A stretch of DNA of 64,000 nucleotides. It comes from Acidisarcina polymorpha (GTDB lineage Bacteria; Acidobacteriota; Terriglobia; Terriglobales; Acidobacteriaceae). A model generated the notes under the pieces. The model was not told the origin of the DNA and did not search any database. It saw only the letters and a list, made by a program, of their open reading frames with translations. Below, one piece after another: positions 61,567 to 64,000 of the stretch; position 1 is the stretch's first letter; every line of letters begins with the position of its first letter. A program made the position numbers and the translations under genes. The stretch is taken from the NCBI RefSeq assembly GCF_003330725.1, contig NZ_CP030840.1, forward strand, positions 3,472,001 to 3,536,000. The letters run 5' to 3'.

Positions 61567-62940
61567 TTACGATTGGGTCGCGATCTGCGAGGCTGAACGC
61601 TTTTGCCAGTTGCCGCGAGTGAAATCAGGAAATTTCTGTGGGGCGCTTCCGTTTTGGACTGACGAGAGGCTCAGCGGCGACGGGGCCGACCAGGCGGCTG
61701 CGTCGTACACGTCCATATCCGGAACCAGGCCCTCACGCATGCATTGCAAGAGTCGGTAGAGCAGGATGTAATCCATGCCACCGTGGCCGCCCAGCTTCTT
61801 GGCGATCTCGCCCTCTTTGGTCCACAGCGGATGCTGATACTCCTTATATGCATCAATGCCTCCCCACTGCTCTCCGCCAGCTTGCCCGTCAAAATACACG
61901 CGTGGTGGATAGTCCGCGAAGACGCCTTTGGTCCCTGCGATGGTGTTCACTCGATCGTAAGGATGGGGATTCGAGACATCATGCATCACGGTGATCGTCA
62001 GGCCGTTTGCGGTCTTGATCAGTGAAGTATTCATGTCGCCGGTTACATAGTGCTCACTCCAGCGAGGGTCCGAGGGCGGCACATGCGCTTTGCGGTACAC
62101 GTCGAGGCCGCGCTGCGGCGTGCTCATCGAGACGAGATAGTCAAAGCGATCGCCTCGTTGAATGCCCATGTAATTGGCCACCGGGCCCAATCCGTGAGTC
62201 GGATAAAGATTTCCCTGCCGCTCCGTATGCACCGTGCGCCGCCAGAGACCCTCGCCGTGATCGGAAAAAAGCTCTTCCCGCAGATCATGGATATAAGCGC
62301 CCGATCCATAAAGTAGATCGCCGAACAATCCCTGTCGGATCATACGCAGCACCAGAGTCTCGTTGTAGCCGTAACAGCAGTTCTCCAGCATCATGCAGTG
62401 CTTGCGCGTCCGTTCCGAGGTATCCACCAGCTTCCAGCAGTCTTCGATCGTGCCGGCGGCTGGCACCTCCACGGCAGCGTGTTTGCCGTGTTCCATCGCG
62501 GCCACGGCCATCTCTACGTGCCATTTCCAGGGGGTTGCGATGATTACCAAGTCAAGATCGTCCCGGCTGACCAGCTTCTCGAAGGCATGATCGCCGTCGG
62601 TGTAGACTGTCGGCGGTTTCTGACCGGTCTTCGTTACCAGTGCTTGTGCATGCACGGCCTTTTCCTGCACCACATCGCAGATTGCCGTTACATGTGCATC
62701 GGCAGCTAACAGATTCGTGAGCAGGCTTGTGCCCCGGCCACCGACGCCAATAATTCCGATTTTTGGATCGACACGGTTGAAGGGTACGTCGATCATGGTC
62801 GACTGCGCCGTCTGATTATCCTGCGCCTCGATACTATTGGTGGAAGATGCAAGCCCCACGCTCACTGCGCTCATGGTGCCCAACCGAATAAATCCGCGCC
62901 GCGAGATGGCGCTTGTAACATCTTGTATCGCCTGAGTCAT
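61567..62940 (-). CDS. Tat-exported GH109-type (Gfo/Idh/MocA) alpha-N-acetylgalactosaminidase
   Basis: A 457-residue protein. The N-terminus has a Tat signal (SRRGFIRLGTMSAVSVGLAS). The Rossmann motif GIIGVGGRGTSLLTNL binds NAD. Characteristic GH109 segments follow: EHGKHAAVEVPAAGTIEDCW, ENCCYGYNE, YPTHGLGPVANYM, SEHYVTGDMNTS and GGHGGMDY. GH109 enzymes cleave alpha-linked N-acetylgalactosamine by an NAD-dependent oxidation-elimination route (established for the family). It fits with kbaZ and the NagX-like gene. Other secreted oxidoreductases look similar, so the substrate is an inference. Confidence 0.82.
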   Translation of the reverse strand: MTQAIQDVTSAISRRGFIRLGTMSAVSVGLASSTNSIEAQDNQTAQSTMIDVPFNRVDPKIGIIGVGGRGTSLLTNLLAADAHVTAICDVVQEKAVHAQALVTKTGQKPPTVYTDGDHAFEKLVSRDDLDLVIIATPWKWHVEMAVAAMEHGKHAAVEVPAAGTIEDCWKLVDTSERTRKHCMMLENCCYGYNETLVLRMIRQGLFGDLLYGSGAYIHDLREELFSDHGEGLWRRTVHTERQGNLYPTHGLGPVANYMGIQRGDRFDYLVSMSTPQRGLDVYRKAHVPPSDPRWSEHYVTGDMNTSLIKTANGLTITVMHDVSNPHPYDRVNTIAGTKGVFADYPPRVYFDGQAGGEQWGGIDAYKEYQHPLWTKEGEIAKKLGGHGGMDYILLYRLLQCMREGLVPDMDVYDAAAWSAPSPLSLSSVQNGSAPQKFPDFTRGNWQKRSASQIATQS

Positions 62941-63424
62941 TCGTTGTCTCGAATCTCATGAGTTATTTTCAGCAATAAAACTTCAATCCAGTTGGATCTG
63001 CTGAGTAGGTTACGACTCGCCCTGTGATGGATGCTGTGTCCTTCTCCGCATGGGCAACAACAGAGCAGAACAAGGAAAAATGCGGCGGTGGCAAGAAGTC
63101 GACGGAAGTGTCATCGGGATCGTATTTCCTTTTCGAGAGTTCATCTCAATCCCGCCATCTTTAGTTTGTTTCGAATTATTTCGGTAAATTATGGAGTCTA
63201 CGGTCAACTTATGGGGGTGTCAACAGGAAATTCAAACCAAGAAATGTCGTTTATCGCCTGCATTTGCTTACCTGATACCCGCCCACGAACAAGCCGCTCC
63301 GCCCTGGTTCGGAAGGAATATCTTGGAAAGCCTGGTTTTCATATGCTACGATTCGAAATCCAAAGAGGCGTATCGTAATCAAGCAGAATACGAGACCCGT
63401 CTTATCGATGGCAGGTGACCTCCG

Positions 63425-64000
63425 ATGTCGACGACCATCAGCGCCGAATATATCCAGAGCCCTTCGGCAGCTCCCGCTGACAATCCCTCCGTCCTACCGG
63501 TAAAGCGCAACGTAGCCGTCGATGCCTACCGCGGCTTCGTGATGCTCCTGATGATGGGTGAAGTGATGAGCTTTGCCGCCGTCTCCCGCGCTTATCCCGG
63601 AAGCCTCTTCTGGCGAGTGCTCGCCTACAACCAAACACATGTCGAGTGGGCGGGGCTGGGCCTCCACGATATGATCCAGCCCTCCTTCACCTTTCTTGTC
63701 GGGGTAGCGCTTCCATACTCGAATCAAAGTCGGCTGCGCAAGGGACAAAGCTTCGGCAAGCTGCTGCTTCACACCATCTGGCGCAGCTTCTTACTCGTGG
63801 CGCTCGGAATTTTTCTCCGGTCGATCCACAGCACGCAGACCTATTTCACCTTTGAAGACACGCTGACCCAGATCGGTCTCGGCTATTCCTTCGCATTTCT
63901 GCTCTCCTTCTGCCGCCCAAAGTGGCAATGGGCAGCATTCGCCGGCATCTTGTTCGCCTACTGGTCGGCGTGGGCCTTGTATCCCGCGCCGGGAGCAAAC
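63425..64000 (+). CDS. NagX/HGSNAT-like membrane acyltransferase (partial, 3' end off the right edge)
   Basis: The first 192 residues of a membrane protein of the heparan-alpha-glucosaminide N-acetyltransferase/NagX (DUF5009) family. Motifs are VDAYRGFVMLLMMGEVM in helix 1 and HVEWAGLGLHDMIQPSFTFLVGVALPYS, which carries the conserved His-Asp and Pro-Ser region. Several further helices follow before the edge. The ATG at 63425 has AGGTGA upstream. Bacterial members sit in N-acetyl-hexosamine utilisation clusters and are thought to acetylate amino sugars. This agrees with the GH109 and kbaZ genes nearby. Confidence 0.8.
   Translation, partial: MSTTISAEYIQSPSAAPADNPSVLPVKRNVAVDAYRGFVMLLMMGEVMSFAAVSRAYPGSLFWRVLAYNQTHVEWAGLGLHDMIQPSFTFLVGVALPYSNQSRLRKGQSFGKLLLHTIWRSFLLVALGIFLRSIHSTQTYFTFEDTLTQIGLGYSFAFLLSFCRPKWQWAAFAGILFAYWSAWALYPAPGAN

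Overview
The window reads as a chromosomal segment of an acidobacterium, most likely Terriglobia/Acidobacteriaceae (Granulicella, Edaphobacter or Terriglobus type). This is inferred from content: large SusC-like TonB-dependent receptors with an N-terminal carboxypeptidase-regulatory-like domain, very large secreted BNR/VPS10-type and SBBP-type beta-propeller proteins, rare glycoside hydrolase families (GH116, GH109, GH51), Gfo/Idh/MocA oxidoreductases with and without a Tat signal, and moderately high GC. No rRNA, tRNA or CRISPR array was recognised.

Layout. 1-6.1 kb: a secreted GH116 glucosylceramidase-type hydrolase (cut by the left edge) diverges from a four-gene catabolic operon (Gfo/Idh/MocA dehydrogenase, DUF993 aldolase-like protein, TIM-barrel sugar isomerase, aldehyde dehydrogenase). 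6.1-7 kb is decayed sequence with short repeats. 7-14.3 kb: an ECF sigma/anti-sigma pair, an EAL-PAS-PAS protein, a FucP-like sugar permease and a GT39-like membrane glycosyltransferase. 14.6-21 kb: an ArsR repressor divergent from an RND-MFP-OMF tripartite efflux operon. 21.3-27.3 kb: GH51 arabinofuranosidase, methyltransferase, AEC transporter, NTF2-like protein and AraC regulator, followed by a decayed tyrosine recombinase. 28.3-29.7 kb: an unknown secreted protein between two strong terminators.

30.2-35.7 kb is the most interesting stretch. It is a bufferin-type RiPP locus with a secreted cysteine-rich precursor, a DUF692/MNIO oxidase and a DUF2063 partner. A hairpin with terminator features sits between the precursor and the enzymes. 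Divergent from these is a DoxX gene, a wrecked ECF sigma gene and a zinc-finger anti-sigma gene. A 13-base promoter-like motif is shared between the precursor and a small membrane-protein gene 3 kb away, next to a secreted MA-type peptidase.

36-45.5 kb: two tandem paralogous BNR/VPS10-like secreted proteins run into a TonB-receptor-like protein. 46.3-49.9 kb: a cupin remnant and an SBBP-repeat protein. 50.1-54.5 kb: an acyltransferase-3 divergent from a single-module NRPS (A-PCP-TE) whose thioesterase has Cys in place of the nucleophilic Ser. 54.7-64 kb: a probable amino-sugar utilisation region with a secreted amidohydrolase, a frameshifted TonB receptor, a KbaZ/GatZ aldolase subunit, a broken PKD-containing gene, a Tat-exported GH109 enzyme and a NagX/HGSNAT-like acyltransferase running off the right edge. 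Two divergent sigma70-like promoters flank a palindrome between the receptor and kbaZ.

All functions are from reading translations by eye; no database search was run.
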